Shown here one piece after another: positions 39,001 to 51,560 of a stretch of 64,000 bases of DNA. Origin of the DNA: Anthonomus grandis grandis (taxonomy: Eukaryota > Arthropoda > Insecta > Coleoptera > Curculionidae); assembly GCF_022605725.1 (NCBI RefSeq), contig NC_065551.1, forward strand, positions 23,932,001 through 23,996,000, in the 5' to 3' direction. How positions within the stretch are numbered: the stretch's first letter is position 1; each line of letters opens with the position of its first letter. The notes below the pieces were generated by a model. It made no database searches, was not told where the DNA came from, and was given only the letters and a program-made list of their open reading frames with translations. A program made the position numbers and the translations under genes.

Positions 39001-42000
39001 TAAAAGGATTCGCTTCCTATTGAGCTTGTATCCGAGCAAGTGGAAGCACTGCAAAAGTTTAAAATAAATATTAAACCTAAATTTAAAAAAAATATATTAC
39101 CTGTGTCTGTGGTTTACCATAGGATTAATATAAAGACCATTCTCTGGTGCATGGGCAGGCTCTAAACTTCTACCATTTAAAGGAGGATGCAAGTAAAATG
39201 GTTCCAGAGAATTCAAAGTGGAATTTTTTGAGTTTTTCGTAGTCTGCCTTGGTTTGCAGTTTGAACAGTCCGAGCCGTTAGAGTTTCCCTAGAATATTAG
39301 AAAAAAATATGTAAATTGTATTTTTTTAAATTATGTGTAATAAGTTCTAAAATAAAAAATGTAGATAAAAATATATATATTTATTTAATTTAAAAAGTTA
39401 AGACATAACTAAAATGGATACGATTATTATTTTTTTAATAATATAATTTTTGAATAGTGAAACTGCCGGAATTGTAACAAGACCCTTGTGACTGTTTTAA
39501 ATATTGTGACATTTTATAATATTTGTAAATGATATAAAGCTTATAAGAATGTTTAATGCCTATATAAGGCGTTCCCTAGTCTTGTAAGAAAAATTAACAG
39601 TCTATTTAGGAGCTAAATGTATGGAAATAAAATGTATAAACATAAGCCAAAAAAGTCCGTAATATTAATATTTTAAATAATCTTTTTCCGATGTTTGGGA
39701 AATTTGTCATTATTATTGCGATAATAAGACGATGATTACGCTTCAAATAGATCAAAATTTTTGGTAGAAATAATTTATGCTATTACGATCGGTTAATAGA
39801 TCTTAATCACCCTTTATTACACATTCTTTATACAGGCATAATCTAAAAGGATACGATATACAAAATATTTATTAACTATATAATATTTATTAAATATTTA
39901 TTTAACATATTTGAAATTATGTTATATTACCTTGTTAATAATAAAAATTAGAAGTAACTTTTACTTAATGGAACTATTCAACAAGACCTGAATGGAATCA
40001 TAAATAGGGATTTAATTTTCTAAAATAAGAAGGTTTTTCAGGAAAAATTCATTCTATATGACGGTCCTCTAATGCCCATTTTGCACACTTTGATGTGATG
40101 ATGACCATTATAGACTACTTAAAAACCTTAAATATAGAGTATTATAAATATAATACTATGCAATATCAGAGTTATACTTTTGCTTGTATACTAACCTACA
40201 TAAATTGAAAGTTGAATAATAACTTTTTTAATTTTAAAGAATTAAAAAATATTTATCCCGTAAAATACGGGAAAATGACTGATAAATAATGATCTTATTC
40301 CTATTTGTTCTAATAATATGCATTCTAAGCTGGTAGTTTGAAAGTAGAACGGTATACTTTTAATTTTATATCAAACAAGAGACATTAATCTCTATGAAAT
40401 AGTTGAACTGGTTATCAACCATATATTTAACTTAAAACAATACGTTTATGTATTTTACCTGTTTAACTTGTTTCTGTAATTTTTAATTTCTCTCTGCAAA
40501 TTTATATACCCGCTATTAAACTCAATCTACGACATTGTTTTAAATTTTAATAAAATATAATTAATACTGAAAAAAAGTGTGTTACGTCGGAGTAGGGGCA
40601 TTATTTATTTCATAAATTAACATATTAATTAAATTATACAACAAAATATCGGAATAATTAAAAAAAAATTGCAAAAATGCAAAGTAGAAGCGGATATAAT
40701 ATATTTCTCATTTTATTATATAATATATTTTATATACGACTATTCTATAGTTTGTTCATTCTATATAACTGTATAAAAATACATTTATCCATTATTCACT
40801 TATTATACTTCACCGAATTTATTAACCATATTTAAATTTTCGTAACACTATATTAATTTACCTATATCAAGGAATTTGTGGTTACCATATCCATTTAAGT
40901 TATGCATAATAGTTAAACAAAACATAAAAAAATAAGTGAATATCAAATCATCGTTTCTTTTGATGTATCTTCTTTGGTTCCAAATATTCTTAAATCAGAA
41001 ATTCTTTTGAAAAGATTTTTACATGTCACAACAAATCGTATTATAAACAACTTGGTGGTATAGCCTTGGGTAATTGCCTGCCTTCCTTTCTAGCAGAGCT
41101 CTTTATGAACCGTTCTGAGTTAAATGTACAAAATACATTACAATACTTTCCACGAGTTTGGTTAAGATATGTCGATGATGTGTTTGCCGTGTTCGATAAA
41201 AGCAAATGCAATATTATTAATTTTGTAGAACAACTAAATAACTGTTTTTATCCATTAAATTTACATGCGAACAAGAAACAAATAATCAAATTCCATTCTT
41301 AGATATTAGGTTAGAACTTGATATTTATAGAAAAGAAACAAATCATTTTAGATACATAACAAGTAACTAACTATTATTTTCAACAGAAAATGGCTAGCAC
41401 TCATTTCTGTGTCCATTGTTTTGTCTCATTTTGTTTAAATAGTAAAAAATTTAATAAAGAAAAAGAAACAAATTAAACAACTGAAAGGTTAATGGTTATG
41501 AAAATAGGATTATTGATAAGCTGATTAAAAGGCATGAATTTAAATTTAACTCTAAAAACTCTACCACATTTCAAAAATATTGAAATAGGCGAACTTTCGT
41601 TGTGATACCATATGATACCTATCTCGACAAAAAGCTTTGATAAAATTTTTATAGATTTCAAGACTAATATCTAATATCGAATGGATATTGGTCATGAAGT
41701 CTATTGAATATTGGTCCAGGATAAATATTTAATATTCAATGGCCAAACTAAGAAATCTATTATAGGAATCCCAAAAGATAAAATGAAAACCAATGAAATT
41801 GATAAGAAATACAAAAGGCAAACAAGAAGATTAATTAATGTCAGATTTAAAGAACGTGTAGCTCATGTGAAATATGAAAAATTAAGTTTGGCTGAACATG
41901 TTTTAAATACTGGCCACTTCAATTTACACAAAGACAATTTACAAGTCTTTGTTAGGAGCAGAAAACTAACAAAGACTTGTAAAATTAGTTAAACCAGTTA

Positions 42001-43094
42001 ATAACAATTGAAACTAGATGCATACGAAAGTTTTGCAAAACTCGAAAATTAAAAAATCATTTTAAGAGAATAAATTAAACAGTTTTGGTTAGTGGTAAAA
42101 ATGTTTTGTGATTTACAATTACAGCACTTTGTTGCTGTCCTTTTTTATATATTCTTCTTATTTTAAAAATAGAAAGAAATATAAAACAAGTATAAATTGA
42201 TTGACAAGTATAAAATAAATATAGTATTATTTAATAATAATATAGTAACTACCGTACTATACTGGCATAATTAAATACGAGGATTAAATTGGGTCTTCCT
42301 TTCTTTAACAAAAGTCGTTTTTTTTAAATTTTAAAGATAAAATTTTTTTTAAAAAAAGTTGACTAACTGTCATATTTACCGTCAACGTTTTGAAACCATT
42401 TGCTTTGAGGACATAGTAAACCTAATAGTAAGGCAGTCGTAGACAAAGCATAGTATCCTACTTGTACATAAAAGCTTCTCGAATAATATACTAGTAGTAT
42501 TATGTTATACTTACGCGTTTAATATGATCTCCTTTTCTACCTGTACAAGAACAGCGTTTTCCCGTACTTGACTTATCACTGTCGTTATAATCTGGAGTGG
42601 TTCCATGTTGTACCAAAACGTTCAGACACTGAAAAGTTTACAAAATTAATAAAAAAGTCCTCTTAGACTGAGAGACATGGTTTGTTACCTCAACTTGCTG
42701 GTTCTCTGCAGCATCATTTATCGGACTTTTTCCATATTTATCCAAACTAAGCCTCGCTCCATGTTTCAACAACCACCTTACCGTCTCTAAGTGGCCCCTA
42801 GAGGCGGCAAAATGTAAAGGGGTGGCCCCATCTCCATCCCTCAGGTTTGGATCGACCCCTTGATCCTGAATCTGCAATTTTCCTTATAAATATAGATTTA
42901 TTTAAATATCAGGGAGCAACTACCATCCATTTCACGCAATTTAAGCACCCCATCTGACTTGCTGCGTGTATTGGAGCCATTCCGTCTTTGGCTCTAACAT
43001 AGAGGGATCCACCGGCCTCTAAGACTAAGAATTTTAGTACCTCTAGATGGCCCTCTTGGGCAGCCAAGTAAACTGGGGTGACGTCATTATCCAT
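24028..43094 (-). CDS. forked: Forked/espin actin-bundling protein (13 exons; 5' end uncertain)
   Basis: Ankyrin-repeat protein that cross-links parallel actin filaments in bristles, hairs or stereocilia-like protrusions. Exons: 43094-42924, 42871-42689, 42628-42515, 39288-39101, 39048-38897, 33962-33768, 33706-33501, 32379-32178, 25547-25209, 25157-25012, 24804-24583, 24530-24334, 24277-24028. All have AG/GT borders and matching phases (0,0,0,2,1,1,0,1,1,0,0,2), giving 854 codons plus stop. Residues 1-140 are ankyrin repeats matching the later espin repeats ([26 protein letters not shown]). A run of eight prolines is at about 413-420, [10 protein letters not shown] follows about 60-70 residues into exon 9, and PPPPPLP is at about 574-580. 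A WH2-like stretch ([13 protein letters not shown]) is at about 657-669. Repeated IPxW motifs are at about 717, 753 and 837, with the ending [17 protein letters not shown]. Espin has several more N-terminal ankyrin repeats. The first codon is an ATG directly after an acceptor-like CAG, so it may be an internal exon. Confidence 0.94.
25630..28195. other. Forked intron DNA before the piggyBac relic
   Basis: AT-rich with one exception: about 27060-27350 is GC-richer, purine-rich and contains CpG sites. That resembles an unannotated promoter, but no donor or initiator could be fixed. No mobile element recognised. Confidence 0.35.
28200..30697 (+). mobile_element. Old piggyBac element (2.5 kb) in a forked intron
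   Basis: Flanked by TTAA (28196-28199 and 30698-30701). Ends CCCTTTAGGTG and, reversed, CCCTTTAAGGTG. Subterminal GGGTAATAATTTTCCACC (28217) has a close match at 30570. The inside carries a decayed piggyBac transposase on the plus strand. The many stops and frameshifts point to an old insertion. Confidence 0.88.
28770..30273 (+). pseudogene. PiggyBac (PGBD-like) transposase, decayed
   Basis: Recognisable pieces in shifting frames: [40 protein letters not shown] (the block after the first catalytic Asp); [28 protein letters not shown] (third Asp block); and an [16 protein letters not shown] stretch. A short C-terminal tail with Cys residues ends at 30273. Not functional. Confidence 0.8.
30770..31500 (+). 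mobile_element. RTE/“endonuclease-RT” type LINE fragment, C-terminal
   Basis: [32 protein letters not shown] and [11 protein letters not shown] are the hallmark C-terminal region of insect RTE-like LINEs. [14 protein letters not shown] lies upstream near 30945. The frame is broken several times. It starts soon after the piggyBac right end. Confidence 0.7.
32569..32880. mobile_element. Hairpin MITE in a forked intron
   Basis: Arms 32569-32635 and 32814-32880 are inverted copies (CATAATGAGTT / CTCATTATG, containing GGGTATTACGTCACTTATAG) around a 178-bp AT-rich loop. There is no coding capacity. A target duplication is not certain. Confidence 0.8.
34020..38470. other. Large forked intron
   Basis: AT-rich and without recognised elements. 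A GC-richer patch at 35690-36120 has no identifiable coding or repeat signature. Confidence 0.4.
38482..38611 (-). promoter_or_regulatory. Possible internal promoter and first exon of a short forked transcript
   Basis: A GC-richer patch in a forked intron. On the minus strand it has TCAGT (38611-38607), then about 125 bases without a long reading frame, then a good donor (TTTTA then GTAAGT) with the last exon base at 38482. This looks like an untranslated first exon. Drosophila forked is known to use several promoters for shorter transcripts, which makes this plausible but not shown. Confidence 0.25.
39300..40940. other. Forked intron, AT-rich
   Basis: No coding sequence, TIRs or LINE motifs seen before the Penelope-like fragment. 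Confidence 0.4.
40945..41992 (+). mobile_element. Penelope-like retroelement fragment
   Basis: Reverse transcriptase blocks [32 protein letters not shown] and [11 protein letters not shown], the last being the YVDD catalytic box typical of Penelope-like RTs. After a frameshift comes [11 protein letters not shown]. Further on, RRLINVRF and [11 protein letters not shown] match the linker and GIY-YIG endonuclease region. The GIY-YIG motif itself was not found. Decayed, and inserted in a forked intron. Confidence 0.8.
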
Positions 43095-43099
43095 CTGAG

Positions 43100-44550
43100 T
43101 GTTAGCACTTAAAGAAATGAGTTTTTGAGAAAACTGTCTTATTTTATTTATTCAACTAAGTTTCTAATTGCCTAAATCTAGCAATATAGTTATTGTATAT
43201 CAAAATATTGACTGAATTTTAATTATTTTTAAGCCTGCCTAAAGAAAAATTATTAAGTTCACAATATATGACCAATAGCAAGAAAAGGATAAAGCTATAA
43301 AAATCGAGTACAAGTTAATTAAAGGATATGGGAACGGAAGAAACAGCAAGGTTTATTCACAGAAGCATTGCTTAGTGAGATGAGAATTTAGAAAATACTT
43401 GTGTTAAAAACATAAAGAAAAATAGAAAAAAAATTAAAAGATGACTCGGCTTCTTCATACAGGGTTTTTCAAAATAAGATGCTAACTCTTACAGAAGCCT
43501 TTAAGCGATTTATTTGAATTTTTGCTAAAATTTCTACAGATCAGTCATACACTAAATATTTGTAAAACTCTGCGTAATTTCATTATAGGGCTAGACTACA
43601 TACAATATTCAACATACGAAATTGCGCAACTATAATATTGCTGTGTTATTGGCTAATTACCCTTTTATAAAAGTGACATTTTATTTCTTTTTATGATCTT
43701 AGATAGCATACAACTTTAATTGCTTACTAATAGTATTCACATAATACTTTGCAAGTCAGAATATGTTTTTTCTGTTAATCGTCGAAGTTACGCCACCAAT
43801 AATTTAAATATAACAATTATTTTCGCGAAAATTAGTTTGTGCAAAGTTAGTTTGATGTTTGGGCCATGCAACATAAATGTTTCGTTGCATAAGTTGCGGC
43901 AAAATTAACACTAATATCTTGCGGTCTTGTGTTGCATATTCATATTTGTATTTATTGTGCTCCGTGTATTTAAACTGCGTTATATAAGTTCAATTAATTT
44001 ATTGTTATTTTTTATATAAATTATATAAAAAATCAATTTTGCTATGATTTACATATAGCGTGACCTTGGTTATGTATCGCATTGTGTTTCAACTTTTTGA
44101 ATTATTGATTTTATATATCTCATAATTGTCCATATCATTTTATATTTTCAAGTTTTAAAATTGCTAATGAGTGAAAAGTATTTATACTCATTAATCTTAG
44201 ACGTCACATTAATAATAATAATTAATAAAAACCTATCCAATAAGTTAGAATATTTGAATATATAGGATATTGTTTAAATCTTTAGTAGGCATAACTTGAA
44301 TAGACACAATAGCCTTTTTCTATTATTATATTTATTAATTAATATAAACATTTTAGTAATTAAAATTAATAATTTTATGTTAAAAGAAGAGTTGTATATT
44401 TTCTCACAATTATTATTTTGTTTTTTTTCTCAGTTTTTAGAATTTTGTACCAAACAACTGCCTTAATTATATTTTTTTCCCCATTTAGTTATGACCATTT
44501 TTCCTTAGTAGTGTCAATTAATTTTCCTGAAGTTCCTATTTCTGCCTAAT
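43100..44550. other. AT-rich DNA upstream of the first forked exon seen
   Basis: Searched on the minus strand for ankyrin-coding exons and none recognised. A GC-richer stretch at 43700-43960 lacks identifiable motifs. Confidence 0.35.
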
Positions 44551-44559
44551 ATTTGAAAT

Positions 44560-44830
44560 TTCGCACTCACGACATCGTCTTTCTGCATAAGCTCCTTTTT
44601 CCTTCTATTAATAGTGGCAAATTATACTTTTCAAAATATCCTCGTTGTCCATAGGACTTTTAAGATTTTTCTGTAGATTCACATTTCAAATGCTTTCAGC
44701 TCATTCATTGGCTAACCTTTAATATCCAGCTTTCCATAAAGTACAATAGTAAGGACCATGCGTAACATTTTCTGAGTCTTGATTGCTACATCCAAAGACC
44801 AGTCTTCATATAACCAAATCTCCAGATAGT
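44560..44830 (-). mobile_element. RTE-like LINE fragment
   Basis: Minus strand: EDWSLDVAIKTQKMLRMV, IVLYGKLDIK, NELKAFEM and IYRKILKVLW. This is the same C-terminal block as the fragment at 31 kb, with several stops. Short and decayed. Confidence 0.5.
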
Positions 44831-44985
44831 TAAACATTTTTACTCATCCTTTGCTTTCGAGAGCTTCTTGAAAAATGTTTCATGAATAAATGTTAAACAG
44901 AAGTAAGAAGAGGACAGATCACACTCCTTTAAGAATTTTCCGTGCATTTGTAAGTTCCTTGTCAAATTTAACTGATTTTATTTAT

Positions 44986-45009
44986 ATTCGTCTATTTAAA
45001 TAGACGAAT
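44986..45009. repeat. 24-bp perfect palindrome
   Basis: ATTCGTCTATTT followed directly by its reverse complement. No surrounding element recognised. Confidence 0.6.
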
Positions 45010-48000
45010 CTAAAAAATATGTTTTAAGATCAATAGGTCTGGTTAGGTCATATAGTTTCTTACATATCAGTTCTAGAAAATTTCCGTAAGGGTGATTTTC
45101 TAGATAAACATAACCTGATTACAAAATATATATAACTTAATATATGCATAACTTATAAGGATATGATTGCCATTTTTTAAGAAGTTTCTACATCTAGGAC
45201 TATTGACTTTAAGGCATATATTATAATAATTATACTAATGAAGATACATTATCGATTAAGGTTTTTTCAGATCGAATCTAGAATATTTAACTTTTAATAA
45301 TAAATAGATTTTGTAAAATTTAGTTAATTAAAACAAATTAAAAAATCATTAAAACAAAACTTAATTAATAAAATACGAATTTCTTTTTATATACTCTCAA
45401 AGAAACTAAAAACTTCATGCAAGTCAGTTAAGTAGTGTCCAGATAATAGCTTTAGGATATATGAGTAAAAAATTATCTAAATATTTTTTTAAATTAATAA
45501 TTCAGAAATTATTAAGAAAAAACAAAAGTAGTATTAATTTAAGTTATGCATTTATGTAGTACAATAATACATATATTTAATTTTTTAACAATATCTAAAA
45601 ACTATTTGCTATTTAATTATTACTAAATATTTTTTTTAGAAAATGTTAAAGAAATTATTAGAAAATTGCATAACATTCATTCTAATCATGTCTATTTGAA
45701 TGGAAATGAATTTATTATTTCAAGGACCAATTAAAATAAGAAAATAATAAGTCATTTTTTTTAGAACGACATAAAAATTACATTTTGCAATTTTATCAAG
45801 TGATACATGCAATTAATTAAATATTGAGAAAAATATGATACCAAAAAGTTTATTATGTCCAACTGAATTTACTTAATTTTATTGCTAATATGCATTTTTT
45901 ACATGAATCCTATTACTATTTTCAACTACTTTCTTTAATACTGAATAGAAAAACCCTAATATGAAACCCTATACGAATACTTGATAACCGTTATCTATAT
46001 AATTAATATTCACATTAACAGGAAGTCCGGTGGTTTGGGATTTACAAATTTAATATCAAAACTGTAAAAAAATTATTATTTATAGCAGCACGAGATGGGT
46101 ACATTGATATTATAAAAAATATATTTTTGTTTTTTTTTTCGTTTAATATTGGTTAATAGGAAAAAGCATTTTTGTTAAAAAATGCAAAATTAATTTAAAA
46201 AAAGTATATAACTTTTACATAAAAAACTTCACGACAGAAATTCATAGTTAACTTTATCTATACTAAAATATTTCAAACCACTTAATATCTTATTCATAAT
46301 AATTAGAATGTCTTCATTTCCAATATGCTATCACACAAATCGACCATTTTGTACGGCACAATACCCGTTTTAATTACCCGACAATTATTACAATTAAAAC
46401 TAACTATAGAGATCCTAATCGATCAGTTCTGTTATTATATCGTCATAAAAAAAAACATAAAAATTCAGCAATACGACTGCCCGATATAATTATTATTGTG
46501 GTGCTAATTAGGTTAAAAAAATAAAATCTAATGAGGTGTGTTAATGTAGAAATGATGCTCTGAATGTTACGTTCGATTTTATGCCGGTATGAACATTATT
46601 GTAGGAAGAGTTGGATATTTGCACGCTACCACATATTCGTATATGATTTTTTTATTATGATGCATTTAATTAAATATTAAATTGTGCACAAAATAATATA
46701 TATAAATATACCAAAAATTACAATTTAAATATGGTTTTAGTGGTTAAATGAATGTAGACTAATTATCTGCTTATAGTAAGTATACCAAAGGCCTATACAA
46801 ACTGAGAATTAATGCCTTTCATAAATATGATAATAAAAAATAAATCTACTAATACATAATCATAAATTTAATATAATAATTTTTTATCCATTGTTTAAAA
46901 AAGCCCTATTGGCAAAATTTTAAGTCTTATAAATAATTATATTTAGATTTTCACTCAAAAAATATCCGAAGTTTATTTCAAATTCAGACATATGTCTTTA
47001 TTTGTGCTAAAATGCTTATTTTCTGACAATCCACAAGTTCTTCTGATGATTTCATTTAAAAGTTATTTACAAAAAATTTGTCACAAGAGTAATATGGTGA
47101 TTTAGAAACATTCAGAACTTAATGGTCTTAAAGAATTAAGAACTACTCATAACCAATAAGTTTCTGTTTTCCTAATGTTTTTTATTCGATAACGTATTTA
47201 TCTTAGGAGAGCTATATTTCATAATGGCTTATATTCTTAAATTCATAAATATTTTCTCAGAATTAAAAACTATCTTATATTATGAGCTTGAATGTGGCAT
47301 ATAAAAAAATTGGTTCACAACATTCGGAAGACGGAATTAAATGATTCAAAATACGGTTATTTCAACGATAAAAAATTATAATACTTATAACATATACAAT
47401 ATTTTTTAACCGCTTACTCTTGGACATATACATATATTACATGAAATTATCATAATAGTGGTGTTAAAAACATATTATACATAATCTGCTGCTGATAAGA
47501 TTTATAAATTCAGAAAATAACCAATTTAAAGGTGAAACTACCTATAACCAATAAATTGATTCTTTTTTATGGCTAGAATATGATTTTAAACCTATTAAAT
47601 GATTAAGTTGATATAATATATTTATATCAGCAGTAACTTAAAAATATTTATCGAAACATATAAGATTGCATTTACATGCGAACAATAAGCATTAAAATAT
47701 TTTCTTAGTATCTTGTAACATATATAATATAATTCAAAAAATAAATCGATTCAGAACCAACATAGATTATGTAGTAACTTCAGTATATTCAAAACCAGTA
47801 AAAAAAAAGTTTAGCTAAAATTATTTATTTATATCAGCAGGAATTGAAATTGGTTCAACTACCCATAATGAAAAAAAGTTTATTTTCTGATGAGATCTTC
47901 TAATATATTCTCAGCAGTGACTTTGACTATGATTATTGTGAATAATAACGAAATAAAAACACGTTTATCTAAAGAGCGATTTTAAAAATTAATTGTATCA

Positions 48001-48344
48001 TTATTGGCAAAATGTTTTGTGCCTTATTGCCTTGAATGTGATAATAATTTAAAAAAATATTAGTCAATAAAAAATGAGTGTTTCTTCTTATAAGCCTTAT
48101 ATATTTATCTCAGCAGTGATTTTATTTATTCTTGAAAGTATTTAAAGCAGTTTTGCAATAATATTTACAGTGATTTTAAAAATAATTATTTGTATCACTT
48201 ATTTTTTCCCTTAATGGCTGGAATGTAGTAACGCACTTATCTCGGCTATAAATTTAAAATTTATAGCACTAACAAAAACTTTTTTTTTAATTCTCAGCGA
48301 TGATTAAAAACAGATATTAATCAGTAATGTAACGTAAAATTATG

Positions 48345-49466
48345 GAGTCTGGCCTAGGGTAGCCTTTTGCATTGCGACCATTGTTGACCTATTCTGCTTC
48401 CCCTGTCCCTATATATTCGCGAACATAATCAGCTCCTTCAGTGGAAGCGTCAGCAGCAGGTCCTCTTCACTCAGTATATATGTGCAAAATTCTTTATCTC
48501 CTATGGCCTATTCTATATAGGTGGCCGCTGTAGGTTTAGTGGCCTGTAAGCATCCCTACCACCGTCTGTAGGATTAGAGATAGGTCCTCCCACCCAGCAT
48601 CGAAGTTCAGGTACTTTTTGGAGTGAACCAATCCATCAATGTTATTCCAATGTCATATCATCATGGACGATGTCCTTTTCACGACCTCTCCTTTAAGCAA
48701 AACTAGATAGGGAGCGTCCAAGTAAGTAGTAAAGTTCCCGTCAGCCCTTTTCTTCCGTAGATGTCCACTTTCTCATTCCCGGCGTGTACCTTATGTCCTG
48801 GTACCCAGACCAGAGTAATCTAATTTCGAGCCGACAGGTTATTGAGCCTACTGTGGAATTCCAGTAGTTCCTGAACCTGTATGTGCAGCCGCTCAGGTTC
48901 CTTCAGAGAAGGAACCGCTTAAGAACCGATTGGTTATCGGAGAATATCTTAACCCGTATTTCCCTCTATTCTCTTCCGGTTGGAAAATTGTTGTATCCTT
49001 GCTCAGTGTTATGGATTTGCTTTAGGCCCTAATATTCCTGTTCCAACTACTTGGCGCGTTTTTGATCCATCTGTGTACCATATTCCCGATCCACCCCGTA
49101 ACCACCTTGAGTTTCCATTTACGCACCATTCTTTCCTTATAGGGAAGAGGAACCTGTATATCTTTTCAAAACAGTTTACCGGATCCATATGGTCGCTCGC
49201 CTGAGACATATTAAGTATATCCCAGATTCCCCGGACAGATAACCAGTAAGGCCTTAAGGCTTGTCGTGGCTACCTCCTCTTATACAGCTATATTAAGCGG
49301 TGTTAGGATTAAAAGATCCTCCATGTCCAGCGTTGGGGTTGATTTCATGGCTCCTACGGACGTATAGACATGCTTGCACAGTCTCGATATGGCTGTCTTC
49401 TGCTTCTCCATCATACCAGAGCCTCGTACAGTACCGCGAGTCTCACCATCTGACAGGCTCAAACCC
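48345..49466 (-). mobile_element. I/R1-like LINE, RT C-terminus and RNase H part
   Basis: Minus strand: VGAMKSTPTLDMEDLL (conserved after the RT), GIWYTDGSKT (first Asp of an RNase H domain), IRVKIFSDN-like sequence and then VWVPGHK-like sequence. Stops and frameshifts are frequent. RNase H after RT is the layout of I, R1 and LOA-type LINEs. GC content is clearly above the surroundings. Confidence 0.75.
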
Positions 49467-49469
49467 CAG

Positions 49470-50518
49470 AAATGACCGACATGCACTTTATTTATGGATT
49501 AGCAAATGGAAATGCGGAAGAAGCATGAAGAATTTACCAGGACAGATATCCTAACAGAGTAATTCCATGTGCAAAAACATTTAGAAAACTACATGCAAGA
49601 TTATGTGAAACTGGGAGTTTTAATAAAAATATGGGTGGTGGAAGACCAGAAACTATAACAACGCCTGAACTGGAAGAAGCTATACTTGATGCGATAGAAG
49701 AAGATCCTTTCAATAGTATCAGGAAGATTGCACTGCAGTTTGAAGTCAGTTCAAAAACCGTTTGGAAAGTTCTAAAAAGAAACCTCCTGCATCCATATCA
49801 CATACAGCGTGTACAAGCTCTACTGCCTCGGGATTTTCATCCAAGATTAATGTTTTGCAGGTGGTTGATTCATACGATTGCACACAATAATAATTTCCTA
49901 CCAAATATTTTATTTACGGACGAGGCAAATTTTTCAAGAGATGCTATTATGAACTTCCACAATGATCATTTCTAGGCCGACGAAAATCCCCAAGTTAATA
50001 GAGAAACTCATTTTCAGCAACAATTTTCGCTGGATGTTTGGATAGGAATTATTGGTGACTACCTAATTGGCCCATTTTTTTTACCGACAAGATTAACAGG
50101 TGAATCCTACACGGATTTCTTGCAACACCATTTACCCACTTTATTAGAAGAAGTAGCCCTACAAGTAAGAGTCAACATGTGGCTTATGCAAGACGGGGCT
50201 CCAGCTCATTTCAGTGTTCTTGCTCGTCAGCATCTCGACGTCATCTACTCTAATTGCTGGATTGGACGTGCAGGACCTCAAAATTGACCGGCTCGCAGTC
50301 CTGATATGAATCCCCTGGATTACTATTTATGGGGCCATCTGAAGGCTCTTGTTTATGAAACTGTTCGAGATGTGAATGACTTGAGGAATCGGATAATTGT
50401 CAATTGCGATATCATAAGGGATACTCCAGGTATTTTTGAGCGTGTCAGACACTCAATAACAAATCGTTTGCAGTCGTGTATTTTATCAGAAGGTGGGCAT
50501 GTTGCTCATTTACTTTAA
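49470..50518 (+). pseudogene. DD41D mariner transposase, near full length, three nonsense codons
   Basis: Starts MTDMHFIYGLANGNAEEA, then a stop. GGGRPETITTPELEEAILDA, helix-turn-helix and FTDEANFSRDA (first Asp) follow. A stop replaces the Trp after HNDHF. MQDGAPAHFS (second Asp) is followed by a stop in place of the Trp before PARSPDMNPLDYYLWG (third Asp). There are 41 residues between second and third Asp. The end GGHVAHLL is intact. Related to but diverged from the palindromic mariner at 9-12 kb. Confidence 0.9.
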
Positions 50519-51025
50519 GGTCGAAATTGTTCATCGAATTAATTGGTTTTTATTTCATGTTGTCGTCCATGGATAATTTTTAGAATGAGTTAAAGATACT
50601 TAAATTTTTTTTTTTCGAAAACAAAGCCAGATATGAAGATAATAAGATAAGATACGAAAAAGTTGTATTTTTAGTTGCTTAAATACAAAAATAAATAAAA
50701 AGCTGCAAAACAATTAATTATTGGCCTTGTTTTTTTCTCAACAATAAGCATGTGGTGCCCACTGACACGCCACTGGATCTAATAATTTCAATCTAGTTAC
50801 AGCTAAATAAGCCTCTTATAACTTCAAATAACTGCACCAAATTTCAACCAAATCGGTTTAAGGATAGTTATAGTATTGTTAAAATACCGTTATTTTTTTG
50901 ACCCTTTATCGCCCTGTATCTCAGAAACAAAGCAACTCGCGATATACGTTCATAGGAACTTTTTTTCATAAAACGACCTAACGATTCGCCCTGTATAGTT
51001 TCGTACCGTAGTTAGAAACACCCTG
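49470..51025 (+). mobile_element. DD41D mariner inserted in the LINE, left end missing
   Basis: The right end CACCCTG (51025) is followed by TA. The left side starts directly at the transposase start codon region with no TIR found, so it is truncated or recombined. LINE sequence lies on both sides in the same orientation. About 60-100 LINE codons between the RT box and the distal part are missing, so the event also deleted target DNA. Confidence 0.75.
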
Positions 51026-51027
51026 TA

Positions 51028-51560
51028 TATGTTCAAAGTGCACCATTCACATGTCATGTTGAGAGCATCTTGCATTCGTTCTGCAATTGTCCTGGCATGT
51101 TTCTCCCTGATTATTATATTGACGGTAATATCATCCGCATAACCAATGGTCTTGTACCCTTTCTGGACCATAGAAGAGGGTACAGGACTCCGCACTGCGG
51201 GCATCCTTTAACGGCAGTGACACAGATTCGTGGATCCTAGTGGGGCTGTAATCAATCTTTAGTTAATTATGCATCTGACCCATCTTACTATGGCCGGATC
51301 AGCTCTTCTATCAAAGAGTGCTCTGTCTCAATATCCCTAAATGCACACATGGCAATTTTCTTGGATTTTAACTTGATTTGCCCTTCTGATAGGCGAATTG
51401 ATGTCCATGCAACATCTCTTGGAGAGTATCTTTGTCCTGAGGTAATGGTCCAATAATTTCTCCATTGTCTTCAACATTAAATAGGAAAGACTAATTCGTC
51501 TGCAGGATTTGGGAAATTCCGGAAGACTGTTCCTATTGGATATAAATAAAACCCCTACCG
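51028..51560 (-). mobile_element. I/R1-like LINE, RT palm part
   Basis: Minus strand KTIGYADDITV carries the RT catalytic YADD box, followed by AERMQDALNMTCEWC as in R1/I-type RTs. Upstream, between 51230 and 51560, sequence resembles other RT blocks but is broken. It is the upstream half of the LINE at 48.3-49.5 kb, split by the mariner. Confidence 0.75.

Noticed and set aside
46075..46125. Ankyrin-like string (FIAARDGYIDIIKNIF) on the plus strand
   Set aside because: Only about 17 codons, opposite strand to forked, no supporting neighbours; likely chance in AT-rich DNA.
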